From positions 1 to 21,968 of IMG/VR virus record IMGVR_UViG_3300017729_000047: 21,968 nt of DNA. One strand, 5' to 3'. Source of the DNA: a virus. Shown here in pieces: positions 9,001-16,609 of the stretch. Made by a program: the position numbers and the translations under genes. The notes under the pieces are model-generated. The model searched no databases. It was not told where the DNA came from and saw nothing but the letters and a program-made list of their open reading frames with translations. The stretch's first letter is position 1. Every line of letters starts with the position of its first letter.

Positions 9001-12000
9001 CATAGTACTATTAGGTCAGTGTTTCTAGAATGCAGCTTCTGTATACTACCATAATGAGGGTTCATATCTTTAGTTATAGCCTCACCTTGTATAAATTGAT
9101 TTAATCTATTAACGCCACTTGTAGAGTTAAATATACCAGAAAATATTAAACCTGTACTTTTTCTTTCCTCTCTGTATGGCTCGTCTAAAACTGAAGAAAC
9201 TTTAACACCTTTACCAATTCTAGGCGCGTTATAATCGTCATTAATTCTATCTGACTCTACACCGTTACCGAAAGAATAACAATTTTTAAAGTCTAGAATA
9301 TGTGTTCCACCATGTTGTGATATTGGCCTAGATAAACCAGTTTCGTAGTAAAGATCTAAATCAATAGATTCTTTAGGTTCAGTTTCCCATACCGCTGGAT
9401 TACTTGATGTTAAAACATCTACATCAGCAGTAATTACGTTTTGCATTATTTGAATCTCACTGATGTAATTAACTGGGTTACCACTAGTTGGGTAAGAAAA
9501 ATTATCAACCATCCCAACCGAACTGTTTCTTTTTTCAAACCTTATGTTATATTGTCTTCTCTTAGCTGATTGATATTTCTTTCCAGATGTCCTTCTATAT
9601 CTATATGTTCTATCTGGCTGTGCATTGCGAGTTACTTCGTACAATGGGCTTAGTTCACCTGATTGACTACCTTTAAACCTAAAAATAGTACCTTGTAACT
9701 CTATTAATTTTAAAAAGTTATTTATGGTATTTGATTTATCAAAATCCCTGTCATCAGATTTAGGGGATCCACAGAAATAAAAAGTCATCTTTTTTTCACC
9801 TAATCTTGGGTGCCCGTTGTTTTCTTGTTTAACCCATCTACTCCTTCTTCTATCTGCAGTATCATACCAAGAAGCTTCTTGTCGACTAGAACCAGCACCT
9901 GTGTTTTGCGCGTTGCCATAAATAGTTCTAGACTCTATTATACCAAACTGTTCGTCCTCTTCTGGGAATGAGGCTATAATATTCGTGTCAAAATTAGCAT
10001 CTCTATTAACTTTCACGAAAAACCTACCGTAAAACTCAGCTTTTCTTTCAAATTTTTCTTCAAAAAGTATAACTTGAAATTCATCACCAGAACTAATACC
10101 AGAAACCATGGTGTCACCAGTTTTAATAGGTTCTTCTAGAGTTACTTGGTATATATAGTTAAAAGGTGCGTTACCTTCTGTATCACCAGTAGGGCCACCA
10201 CTAATGACATTGTATTTATCTGATTTAATACCACCATTAGCAATCTGTATAACAGCGTCTGATGAAAACCCTTCACCAAAACTAGGGTTAGTTTGAGGAT
10301 TTGGGCCTAAAAATGAAAAACCAATACTACCTATTTGAGGTATACTAGATGATCTAGCTTTCACAGCACCAGTAGCTATAGCTTTTTGTTTTAACTTTAA
10401 AAAGTCAGGAGCATCGTTTGATATGTCTATTATTTTATATCTTGATTTACTTGAAACAAAATCGTCGGTGTCGTGTTTCTTTTTCAGTATCAAATAAGTT
10501 TCTTCATCAACTTTATTTCTTTCAGAAGAAGGAAAACTTAACCAAACATTACCATCTTCAGCTAGATAATATCTATCCATAGCTAGATTGTAATACTCGT
10601 TAGAAGTTTCTTTTATATAATACTTAAAATGTGTAGCCCAGCTAGGCGGCTGGTTGTTTAACGTTACGTTTATTGAGTTAACGGTTGGAGCATAACCTTT
10701 GCCTATTTGTTTAGAGGCTTTTTCACTAGTAAAAACAGGTGATTGTCTATTGTATTTATCGATGTACACAACACCAACCTGATAGGTTCTAAGTGACTTT
10801 ATTGAAAGCTGAGGCTCTCTAACAGTTGTTATAGCCCCTTGGCTTATAGACATAGTTATATTAGGTAGATTAGTATCTAATATATCATAATTTTGTAAAT
10901 AATTACCAAAAATAAGTCTATTGGCAGTAATTTCCTGTGCTTTTGCTTTTCTAGGAACATTATCCCAGGGTCTTATTATCTGATTGCTTTCTACGGTCTT
11001 ACTTATTATTTCTGATTCTAGTTTATACTCTGTAGGAAAAGTGCCATCAGAGGCGTACTTAAGAGTGTCTACAACATATATATTATTATTGTTTGATTCT
11101 TTATATAATATTTCTACTTCTTCTACATCAATAGGTCTTGATTCGGTTATGTTTATTGCTAACTGTCTAAGATTATTAATCATACCGTTGTTGTAACCAT
11201 CGGTAGAAAGGTATTCAAAAGTATCTGGTAAAAAAGCCGTTTCGCTAAATGGTGAAAAAGTTGAATACTCGCCAGAATAATACTTCCATCTATAAGCAAA
11301 TCTTACAAATTTTTTCTCAAACAAAACGCCTTCTTCACTTAACACAGCCTCCCAAGTTAATTGAGTATAAGGTATTTCTACCGGTATACTTTGTATTCTG
11401 CACAAATGTACATTAGTAGAAGAAATGCTCATAACTAATACTTTTATTTCAAAAGTTTCTTGTTGACCTAGTTCTTCATATGTTGTTGTTAGAGTTATTA
11501 TATCATTAACCTGAAAGTTTGGTAAAGGTGAAAAATATAAATTAACAAGCGTTCCTGCTGGATGAGATTCGTTTTCTGTGTCTGTAAACGTTTGGGCAAC
11601 AGCGTTACTAACTATAACACTATTAGTTCCAGTACCATTACCGCCTCTAGTAGAACTACCCATTGTTAAAGTTGGCATACCCATAGGAGCTTTTTTAGCT
11701 ACAGTAATATGTTCTTCTTGAAAACCAGGTAGAGTATTAAATCCTCCAGAAGGTATTATAACTTTTCCAGTGTACTTAGTGTGATTAGTAAAATTATCAT
11801 AACAACCGGATTTAAATATTTTTATATTTATTTTCTTTGGCTCCGTTTCATCATCGGTCCATATTAATAAATCTTCAATTATATTTATACCAGTTATGTT
11901 AGTTTCTCGTGTCCAACCAAGTATACCCGCTGTATCAACTAAAACTGGTCTTATTATTCCTGACTCTGCGCTATATTCAGCAATGCAAGAAGCTTCTGTT

Positions 12001-12302
12001 GATGCAATGAACCAATATATTGTATCGCTTTCGTTATTCAACTTAGTACCTACGCAGAAAGCATTAGTTAATCCAAAACTATTTCCAGACCAATTTGCTG
12101 TTATTAATTTTTTATTAGAATCATAAGTTTTACCTACAATTTTACTTGTACCTATAACGTTCTGAATAGTACCAACATCATCACCGTCAGACGTAGACAT
12201 TTCAATATTCAACGCATCTCTATACTCTCCATTAGGTACTAACCTCTCGTCCAGGTCTTTATTCATTTTACCTGAACGGAAGTAATGTTTAATATCTGGC
12301 AT
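6060..12302 (-). CDS. Tail hub 'stabilisation/muzzle' protein, 2080 aa, with long C-terminal extension
   Basis: This is by far the largest complete gene. The N-terminus (residues about 1-60) has the pattern NGEYRDALNIEMSTSDGDD followed by VGTIQNVIG, which I recognise from phage stabilisation proteins of crAss-like and marine Bacteroidota phages, related to P22 gp10. Other family-like blocks are LLIWTDDETEPKKINI (around 146-161), RFAYRWKYYSGEYSTFSPFS (around 335-355), IRPWDNVPRKAKAQEITANR (around 440-460), a block around 990-1200 that ends in SRDGLTAISENGMRDFF, and YGGSASRVW near 1285. In mature virions such proteins form the distal tail hub or 'muzzle' and close the tail tube. From about residue 1370 to 2080 the protein becomes a beta-rich, Ser/Thr/Gly-rich extension without those blocks. 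A Ser-rich segment near 1665-1725 looks like a beta module. The extension may bind the host surface; that is inference. The start is 5 bases after the preceding stop. Confidence 0.85.
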   Translation of the reverse strand: MPDIKHYFRSGKMNKDLDERLVPNGEYRDALNIEMSTSDGDDVGTIQNVIGTSKIVGKTYDSNKKLITANWSGNSFGLTNAFCVGTKLNNESDTIYWFIASTEASCIAEYSAESGIIRPVLVDTAGILGWTRETNITGINIIEDLLIWTDDETEPKKINIKIFKSGCYDNFTNHTKYTGKVIIPSGGFNTLPGFQEEHITVAKKAPMGMPTLTMGSSTRGGNGTGTNSVIVSNAVAQTFTDTENESHPAGTLVNLYFSPLPNFQVNDIITLTTTYEELGQQETFEIKVLVMSISSTNVHLCRIQSIPVEIPYTQLTWEAVLSEEGVLFEKKFVRFAYRWKYYSGEYSTFSPFSETAFLPDTFEYLSTDGYNNGMINNLRQLAINITESRPIDVEEVEILYKESNNNNIYVVDTLKYASDGTFPTEYKLESEIISKTVESNQIIRPWDNVPRKAKAQEITANRLIFGNYLQNYDILDTNLPNITMSISQGAITTVREPQLSIKSLRTYQVGVVYIDKYNRQSPVFTSEKASKQIGKGYAPTVNSINVTLNNQPPSWATHFKYYIKETSNEYYNLAMDRYYLAEDGNVWLSFPSSERNKVDEETYLILKKKHDTDDFVSSKSRYKIIDISNDAPDFLKLKQKAIATGAVKARSSSIPQIGSIGFSFLGPNPQTNPSFGEGFSSDAVIQIANGGIKSDKYNVISGGPTGDTEGNAPFNYIYQVTLEEPIKTGDTMVSGISSGDEFQVILFEEKFERKAEFYGRFFVKVNRDANFDTNIIASFPEEDEQFGIIESRTIYGNAQNTGAGSSRQEASWYDTADRRRSRWVKQENNGHPRLGEKKMTFYFCGSPKSDDRDFDKSNTINNFLKLIELQGTIFRFKGSQSGELSPLYEVTRNAQPDRTYRYRRTSGKKYQSAKRRQYNIRFEKRNSSVGMVDNFSYPTSGNPVNYISEIQIMQNVITADVDVLTSSNPAVWETEPKESIDLDLYYETGLSRPISQHGGTHILDFKNCYSFGNGVESDRINDDYNAPRIGKGVKVSSVLDEPYREERKSTGLIFSGIFNSTSGVNRLNQFIQGEAITKDMNPHYGSIQKLHSRNTDLIVLCEDKCLKVLANKDALYEASGNPQLTATNRVLGQTVPFIGEYGISKNPESFASYAYRCYFTDKSRGVVLRLSRDGLTAISENGMRDFFKDLLPTGKKIIGSYDGSKGLYNLTLNHKTISFDEKVNGFPSFKSFVPEGAVSLNNVYYSIYLGELYSHNNSVRNNFYGIQYESSVTFLINEMPEVIKGFKTLNYGGSASRVWTGSSHTDGWYCDYINTDTQHGFVKGFKRKEGRYYNNIKGETTTLTNLDSREFNVQGVGQLLSISGDVSLADKTLIVELTGINNSTSPLGRFDVEAGTEIHSEKQFIDILITPNTGSTITAGDLSFNASGHTYVDSVAFTQSGLNVSARVNFKDGVNMPSSNLTISLAIVGDGVLNKYILKDLLLVDQSDSNIVTTVTYNGSGNNETANPVGNQLGYKAEYGTQNTVAVVKFNLNNAYNFRIPPSFEITAQDSDPESYYDITYQDKLSTGVDFTIGDTVNGAVTTLDDVDQRWYTVQYKFPAQDTFKDIITFSAESVLENDPDVNKITGYNVVGGNVVSRFAQDKEVKIFGAVGADFRFKNSTTSVGSTSGSSSSLALTSVNYDIKKGMKITGSGISGTVTVLSISGANIIMTSAQSISSSTTLTFTHWWNGTTFVGTETDLEIPSTGVYPVNVPFFETSVVRKYYLEIEAISPTALLPISASSAGDPVFQGNVYNSSNVVQNPFYINQYIDVSLTLGMHQTGSDFTITSSDVSKTYLANSFPDEDSSASLFNLILTATATGNITKVKDPEIEDWSNYISTDSEEISTFQNGFELDYETPIISINNTVNPKTIIITGNMLVNKYGTTDLVSDIAINNFASVSGGSSGSNQIRLWTPTVTGGGGFIMGAARASYNDGNGSSGTNAKGVAIGTLSLTNITSGTGTIYGNFYGNSINDITLTISVDSGGTSALSSSQLTVTKGTLTAIDLSSYDLTFTWSGRLDEVIDASSLMVFNVHVALANEP

Positions 12303-12307
12303 ACTTG

Positions 12308-13423
12308 TTAATGTTTAATTTGTTTGGACTTACCTCGCATTACCTGTGTAAGTTCTTCAATTTTTATATTGGATAGTCTTAATTTAGCTTTTCTTGTAGC
12401 AGCAAACCTTTCTTTTTTCAACAAAGGTATATATGCTGTTGGTACTGACGTGTGCGTACTGGCTATAGCGTAAGCTATATGTTTATACACAGCTTCTTCA
12501 GCAAACTTATGCACAACCATATCGTCATCCGCAGCTAAACCATCGCTTATGTATTTTAACGTTACTAGTTTACCACTTAGTGAAGAGCTAAAGTGTATAT
12601 AACCTTTTTGCTCATCAATGTAAAACACTCCGTTAGCTTGAGCCATTTCAGGTTCTAAACCAAATCTTCTACCTTCAACTAAGTTAAAATCCTCTTCTGT
12701 GTTTCTATAGTTATCAGTGTCGCTTTCTGAGTTAGAGTTACTGCTGTTTTGAAATCTAGACCATGTTGTAGAGTCACTAGCTACGTTTAGACCACCATCA
12801 CTATTATAAGTATAGTTGTAGGCACCGTCTTGAAGTATAGCCGTAGGATTACTTGTTTTTCTTGTTGGATATAATAGCTTCTCTACACCAGAGTTATCGA
12901 TGTAACATATTTTTACGTAATTAACATAATCATGTGGTAAAGCCATTTTCAAGTTAGGTGGTAATTCTATTTCTTGTGATTTAATAGATTTAAAAGTATC
13001 ATAACTTAATTCTTGTATTGCTCTTTGAGCGTGAAAAGCCACGTTAGATCTTTTTGTTCTAGGTATTATTTTATCACTACCTACGTAACTAATCATAAAA
13101 TTATTAACGATAGTTTGTAGTGATATAAACTGATAATTACCCAACTGTGGATTTACTAATGTAATAACTATAACGTCGCCATTACTAACAGACTGGCTTA
13201 CAGTCACTAAATAAGTAGTAGAATTGTATGAAAAATTAGATGTTGCCACACCATTCACAGTAACAGTAAACTCAGCTGCAGACTCAGGCATCGTGTCTAA
13301 ATTGTTTAATAGCGTCTGGTTAGCTGGGAAGCTTAAAGTATATGTTCCTGCGGATGCATTACCACTTTGAATAAAAGTTTGCGAGCCGTAATACTGTTGT
13401 TGTGTTCCTTCAAATAATGGCAT
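12308..13423 (-). CDS. Head-tail connector ring protein (adaptor/tail-tube type) with N-terminal beta domain
   Basis: A 371-residue protein. Residues about 1-92 are Thr/Val/Ser-rich alternating strands (TYTLSFPANQ, EFTVTVNGV, TYLVTVSQSVSNGDVIVITL), which suggests a small beta-sandwich. From about 95 on, helical segments alternate with strands: LQTIVNNFMISYVG, then AQRAIQELSYDTFKS, then LPHDYVNYVKICYID, then VFYIDEQKGYIHFSS and ending in a helix around VVHKFAEEAVYKHIAYAI. This helical-bundle-plus-beta pattern matches the ring proteins of podoviruses (P22 gp4 or T7 gp11-like adaptors), which stack under the portal. It lies 2 bases after the other ring-protein gene and 5 bases before the muzzle gene, so the three are probably translated together. 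The first ATG is used. The precise ring position is not resolvable from sequence. Confidence 0.75.
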   Translation of the reverse strand: MPLFEGTQQQYYGSQTFIQSGNASAGTYTLSFPANQTLLNNLDTMPESAAEFTVTVNGVATSNFSYNSTTYLVTVSQSVSNGDVIVITLVNPQLGNYQFISLQTIVNNFMISYVGSDKIIPRTKRSNVAFHAQRAIQELSYDTFKSIKSQEIELPPNLKMALPHDYVNYVKICYIDNSGVEKLLYPTRKTSNPTAILQDGAYNYTYNSDGGLNVASDSTTWSRFQNSSNSNSESDTDNYRNTEEDFNLVEGRRFGLEPEMAQANGVFYIDEQKGYIHFSSSLSGKLVTLKYISDGLAADDDMVVHKFAEEAVYKHIAYAIASTHTSVPTAYIPLLKKERFAATRKAKLRLSNIKIEELTQVMRGKSKQIKH

Positions 13424-13425
13424 AT

Positions 13426-14202
13426 CTATTTATTTTCTTGTTGTACGTTTTGTGCTTCTTCTGTAGTAGCTATTTGATATAGTTGAGGATCTTTTATTTC
13501 AACACCAGCAAGCTTTAGTATTTTTATAACCAACTCTGTTTCCTCTGATTGGTGTAGTTCAAAATCTTGACTATTATTAACGTTAAATAAAGGCTCGTCA
13601 AAAACAGTTGTATAAGCCCACTTTACAGTAACAGGCCTAGCTATATAGTTACACGTTACATTCGATGTTATAGTTGTTGGGTAAATTTGTATAGCTCTGT
13701 CTAGTGGAAAACCAGACGTTGTGCTGCTTGTTTGAGTAGAACTACCAGCTCTGGGAGTGTAATTAGAAGCTCTAACATAAACAGGCTGTGTTAATGAAGG
13801 AGCTGTTAGTGGTGAATTTTGTATATGGTGAACCTCGTTTTGATTCATTTTTTCTACCTCCACGTAACCACCTTTGTGTTTGTAGTACAGTTCACCCATT
13901 CTGTAATGTTGTGGTAAAGTACCTTGACCAGGTTCTGTTGAATGAGTTGACATAACCACTGGGACTCTATATTTTTCAAATATATCTATTTTTTCCTGTA
14001 TAATGTCTACTTGATCAGCGTACGTGTAGTCGTTTCCTGGTATTCTATTTAACGCGTTTAAATCATAGAAATATTGCTCAAATATATCCATCTGAACTTG
14101 ATTAGCGTATAGATTATACTCTTGAGGTGTTATATAACCTCTTTGTTCTTTATTAGCAACCGCTAAAACTCTTTGATAAACCGTATCTATATTAACCGCC
14201 AT
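13426..14202 (-). CDS. Head-tail connector ring protein
   Basis: A 258-residue protein. The N-terminal block VYQRVLAVANKEQRGYITP, followed by a helix with NQVQMDIFEQYFYDLN, is a pattern I recognise from connector or tail-ring proteins of crAss-like and related marine phages. A middle beta region includes PQHYRMGELYYKHKGGYVEV and ends with a Ser/Thr-rich loop at about 153-163. The C-terminal helix, ELHQSEETELVIKILKLAGV, is typical of proteins that pack against the portal ring. It is the only complete gene here that ends in TAG. A compact inverted-repeat structure lies 22 bases upstream of its ATG, so its expression could be set apart from that of the upstream gene. A ring or neck position is inferred from similarity and gene order. 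Confidence 0.75.
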   Translation of the reverse strand: MAVNIDTVYQRVLAVANKEQRGYITPQEYNLYANQVQMDIFEQYFYDLNALNRIPGNDYTYADQVDIIQEKIDIFEKYRVPVVMSTHSTEPGQGTLPQHYRMGELYYKHKGGYVEVEKMNQNEVHHIQNSPLTAPSLTQPVYVRASNYTPRAGSSTQTSSTTSGFPLDRAIQIYPTTITSNVTCNYIARPVTVKWAYTTVFDEPLFNVNNSQDFELHQSEETELVIKILKLAGVEIKDPQLYQIATTEEAQNVQQENK

Positions 14203-14224
14203 AATTTTTTTTTATTTATAGTAA

Positions 14225-14257
14225 GTAACCACCCCTATAGAGATGGTTACCTCTATA
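14225..14257 (-). promoter_or_regulatory. Interleaved inverted repeats (possible RNA pseudoknot) in leader
   Basis: In transcript order this stretch reads arm a TATAGAG, arm b GTAACCA, one T, arm a' CTCTATA, GGGG, then arm b' TGGTTAC. Both pairs are perfect 7-base complements, and they interleave, so the RNA could form an H-type pseudoknot or switch between two exclusive hairpins. It is 33 bases long within a 62-base gap and is followed by A-rich sequence rather than a T run, so it is not a standard intrinsic terminator. The arms are seen directly; folding and function are inferred. Confidence 0.6.
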
Positions 14258-14264
14258 AGTTGAT

Positions 14265-15002
14265 TTATTTCATTTTCTTTTCAACAGCTTTTAATATTTC
14301 CATACCGTCATCTGTTTTAAACCAAGCAGCTAGTGCTGAATAAGGATTTTCATCAAATGGTACAGTAAATAATTTTCTGCCATTACCCCACGTAAACGAT
14401 CTATTATCGCTAGCGAGTTTTATGATATTAGCTTCAACAGCTTTAACACCAATGTTTCTTAAATGCACGTTGTCATCTGCAGCTAGTTCTATAAAAGCAG
14501 CTGGTTGGTTTTTAGCAAGTAGTAAAGCGTCTCTTTTTACTTCTTTAGTAGACATTTTGCTTACTTTATTACCTTTTTGAACTCTTAATATAGCTTCTAA
14601 CTCATCTACTTCTAATTTTTTAGCTAAGTTTAAAGCTTCTATTTGTAACTCTATTTCATCAACCTCATTTTCAGCATACACCTCTGGTGTGTATTCATAC
14701 CACAATGTATTTCTTTTTGGATGATATAATGATAGTAGTTTCTGTAAAGCTGGTTTACTTTTTGGAACAGATAACCTACCTTCTTTAAAATATATATGAC
14801 CCAATGTTGCGTAACCATTCTGTTCATCAGCAAAAACTGATTTTTGATTAGTAGCATATCTTAATTCTCTATTGTGACCTTTTTCTTCATCGAAATAAAG
14901 TAAAGGTTTTCTTGACGTATGTTTTGATTGTATTGATAATACAGGTGGAGAATTTTCACCTTTTACAATATACACTCTATCTTTGTATTCCCATTTTTCC
15001 AT
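14265..15002 (-). CDS. Conserved virion-block protein of unknown function, 245 aa
   Basis: The gene directly downstream of the major capsid gene. Residues 1-95 look beta-rich, with blocks PVLSIQSKHTSRKPLLYFDE, RELRYATNQ and GYATLGHIYFKEGRLSVP. Residues about 110-170 form charged helices (DEIELQIEALNLAKKLEVDE, KVSKMSTKEVKRDALLLAK). The C-terminal part reads DDNVHLRNIGVKAVEAN and FTVPFDENPYSALAAWFKTD. I recall proteins with these blocks in the same place in marine phages but know no assigned function. Its position suggests a capsid auxiliary, head-completion or regulatory role. It is set off by the two largest gaps in the window, each containing strong inverted repeats, so its expression may be controlled separately from capsid and connector genes. 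The leader shares 14 bases ending at the ATG with the leader of the scaffold gene. Confidence 0.8.
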   Translation of the reverse strand: MEKWEYKDRVYIVKGENSPPVLSIQSKHTSRKPLLYFDEEKGHNRELRYATNQKSVFADEQNGYATLGHIYFKEGRLSVPKSKPALQKLLSLYHPKRNTLWYEYTPEVYAENEVDEIELQIEALNLAKKLEVDELEAILRVQKGNKVSKMSTKEVKRDALLLAKNQPAAFIELAADDNVHLRNIGVKAVEANIIKLASDNRSFTWGNGRKLFTVPFDENPYSALAAWFKTDDGMEILKAVEKKMK

Positions 15003-15029
15003 AATATAATATAATTAAAAAGTTTATAA

Positions 15030-15065
15030 GGGTAATAATTACCCCTGTAAATACAACAGGGGTAA
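15030..15065 (-). promoter_or_regulatory. Two competing hairpins downstream of the capsid gene
   Basis: Hairpin 1 pairs 15056-15065 with 15039-15048: a 10-base perfect stem (TTACCCCTGT/ACAGGGGTAA) with a 7-base loop. Hairpin 2 pairs part of the same second arm, GGGTAA, with TTACCC further downstream (15030-15044, 3-base loop). The two cannot form together. They begin 17 bases after the capsid stop in an 79-base gap. A short T run (CTTTTT) lies about ten bases past hairpin 2, so weak termination, attenuation or 3'-end protection of the capsid message are all possible. The repeats are seen; the function is inferred. Confidence 0.6.
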
Positions 15066-15081
15066 GAATTACATTTGTTTG

Positions 15082-16578
15082 TTATGCTTTAAGCAATACG
15101 AAGTTATTCGCAGCTTGAACACATAGACATCTTTCTGATAAGAAGTTAACAACCATCTCATCAGCAGATGATGTATAGTTTCCACCAACAGATCCAGTGA
15201 TCCATGATTTCATTTTTCTATCATCAGCCTCAGACGCTCTATATCTTACGTGTAAGAAAGGTCGTTGGATGTTTTTACCCATTGACTCATCGTAAACTGT
15301 TGAAGTTCCAGCAGGAACAATAACACCTTCGATATCACCAATAAGTCCTCTTGTTACAGAATCATTTAAGTATTTCCAGTCAGTTTTGTAGAAGTCATAA
15401 GAACCTCGTCTGAAACCAGAGAAACCTAAATTTAAAGCCATATCTTCATCGTTGTTGAATACACCGTAAGATGATCCACCAGCAACATGACCAGAGTTTA
15501 CAGAAGCTAACATGTTGTCAATTTCTAGAGAAGTACCTCTATCTAAGAACATCATATTTTCTTCAATAGCACCTTGCTTGTCTAATTCTTGTAGAATAGT
15601 ATCAAACTCAGCTAAACCACCTTGAGTGTAAGGAGCAGATCCAGATACTTGATCAAAATCAGTACCAGTCCATACTAAACCTCTTGACTCTAATGCAGAG
15701 AATAAACCTTCAGTACCACCAACTGCAAAAGCAGAAGTACCACCAAAGTTGTGTCCAGCAGGCATTTCAACTTGCTCACCTTCAATCATAGCCATTTCAA
15801 GGTAATCGTTAAATCTTAGTCTTGCTTCAGACTCAGATTTTAAATACCAAAGGTAACCAGAAGCTCCATCTTCAGAAGTAACTTCAACCCAACCGATTTG
15901 TGCAGTGTCAGAACCATTTACTTGGTATCTGTCTCTTAAAATAGCTGGTTTGTTGCTAAATCTTGTGAAAGAAGCATCGATAGATCTTGAATCTTCAGAA
16001 GATCCTTTGATATATTCAGTTCCATAAACAAAGATGTTTACGTCTTCACCATCGGCGAAGTTTACAGCACCGTTAACCGCACCTGAATCAGGAGACTGGT
16101 CTAAGTGTGCTTGTGAGTAAGGAGCAACTGTAACAGTAGTTGTTCCACCACCGCTAACTACAAGACATTTTAATACTTTTGCGTTGTCAGTTTTAGCAAC
16201 TACAATAGTATCATGGTTTTGTATTAAGTTGTTAGCAGGTAAAGTAATAGTGTTAGCAGAAGCGTCAGCGATTTGTACATTGTTTGCACCATCGTTATAA
16301 GCTTCAGCAGAATATGCAATATGCAATCTACCTTGCTCAGACCAAATTACTTGATCAGAAGCTAAAGGCATTTCTGCGCCAACCATACTTAAGAATCCAG
16401 AGATTGTTCGTTTTCCGAATCTCTCTACTTCTTTTTCATAAATTTCTGGTAGGAATTGCTGAGCAAATGTTCCACCACCAGTGCTTGAGTCGAACGACAA
16501 GTAGTTATCATTAAATAACTGCTGCGTTGGTCTCGGAGTTAAGTGCGCTTGATACGCACCGAGTGAACTAAAAGGCAT
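15082..16578 (-). CDS. Major capsid protein (HK97-fold, crAss-like type)
   Basis: A 498-residue protein, the usual length for crAss-like major capsid proteins (around 490-500). The N-terminus (HLTPRPTQQLFNDNYLSFDS, then QQFLPEIYEKEVERFGKRT and MPLASDQVIWSEQGRLH) is a pattern I recognise from capsid proteins of Bacteroidota and marine phages. The middle is beta-rich with Gly-rich loops (GGGTTTVTVAPYSQAHL). Residues about 320-400 hold FDTILQELDKQGAIEENMMF and LNLGFSGFRRG, and the C-terminal part has RPFLHVRYRASEADDRKM. It forms the icosahedral shell. It follows the scaffold gene by 31 bases, the classical scaffold-capsid order. A strong hairpin pair follows its stop codon and may set its message level apart from downstream genes. 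The leader is A/T-rich with no Shine-Dalgarno sequence. No N-terminal protease domain is visible. Confidence 0.85.
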   Translation of the reverse strand: MPFSSLGAYQAHLTPRPTQQLFNDNYLSFDSSTGGGTFAQQFLPEIYEKEVERFGKRTISGFLSMVGAEMPLASDQVIWSEQGRLHIAYSAEAYNDGANNVQIADASANTITLPANNLIQNHDTIVVAKTDNAKVLKCLVVSGGGTTTVTVAPYSQAHLDQSPDSGAVNGAVNFADGEDVNIFVYGTEYIKGSSEDSRSIDASFTRFSNKPAILRDRYQVNGSDTAQIGWVEVTSEDGASGYLWYLKSESEARLRFNDYLEMAMIEGEQVEMPAGHNFGGTSAFAVGGTEGLFSALESRGLVWTGTDFDQVSGSAPYTQGGLAEFDTILQELDKQGAIEENMMFLDRGTSLEIDNMLASVNSGHVAGGSSYGVFNNDEDMALNLGFSGFRRGSYDFYKTDWKYLNDSVTRGLIGDIEGVIVPAGTSTVYDESMGKNIQRPFLHVRYRASEADDRKMKSWITGSVGGNYTSSADEMVVNFLSERCLCVQAANNFVLLKA

Positions 16579-16609
16579 AATTTTTAATTTTTAAATGTTT
16601 AACTTATTT

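Noticed and set aside
14203-14264. Canonical intrinsic terminator in this gap
   Set aside because: The stems are followed on the transcribed strand by A-rich rather than T-rich sequence.
14651-14857. 68-codon minus-strand frame inside the post-capsid gene
   Set aside because: Fully nested in another frame of a conserved-looking protein; low-complexity Lys/Leu/Met translation and no leader.
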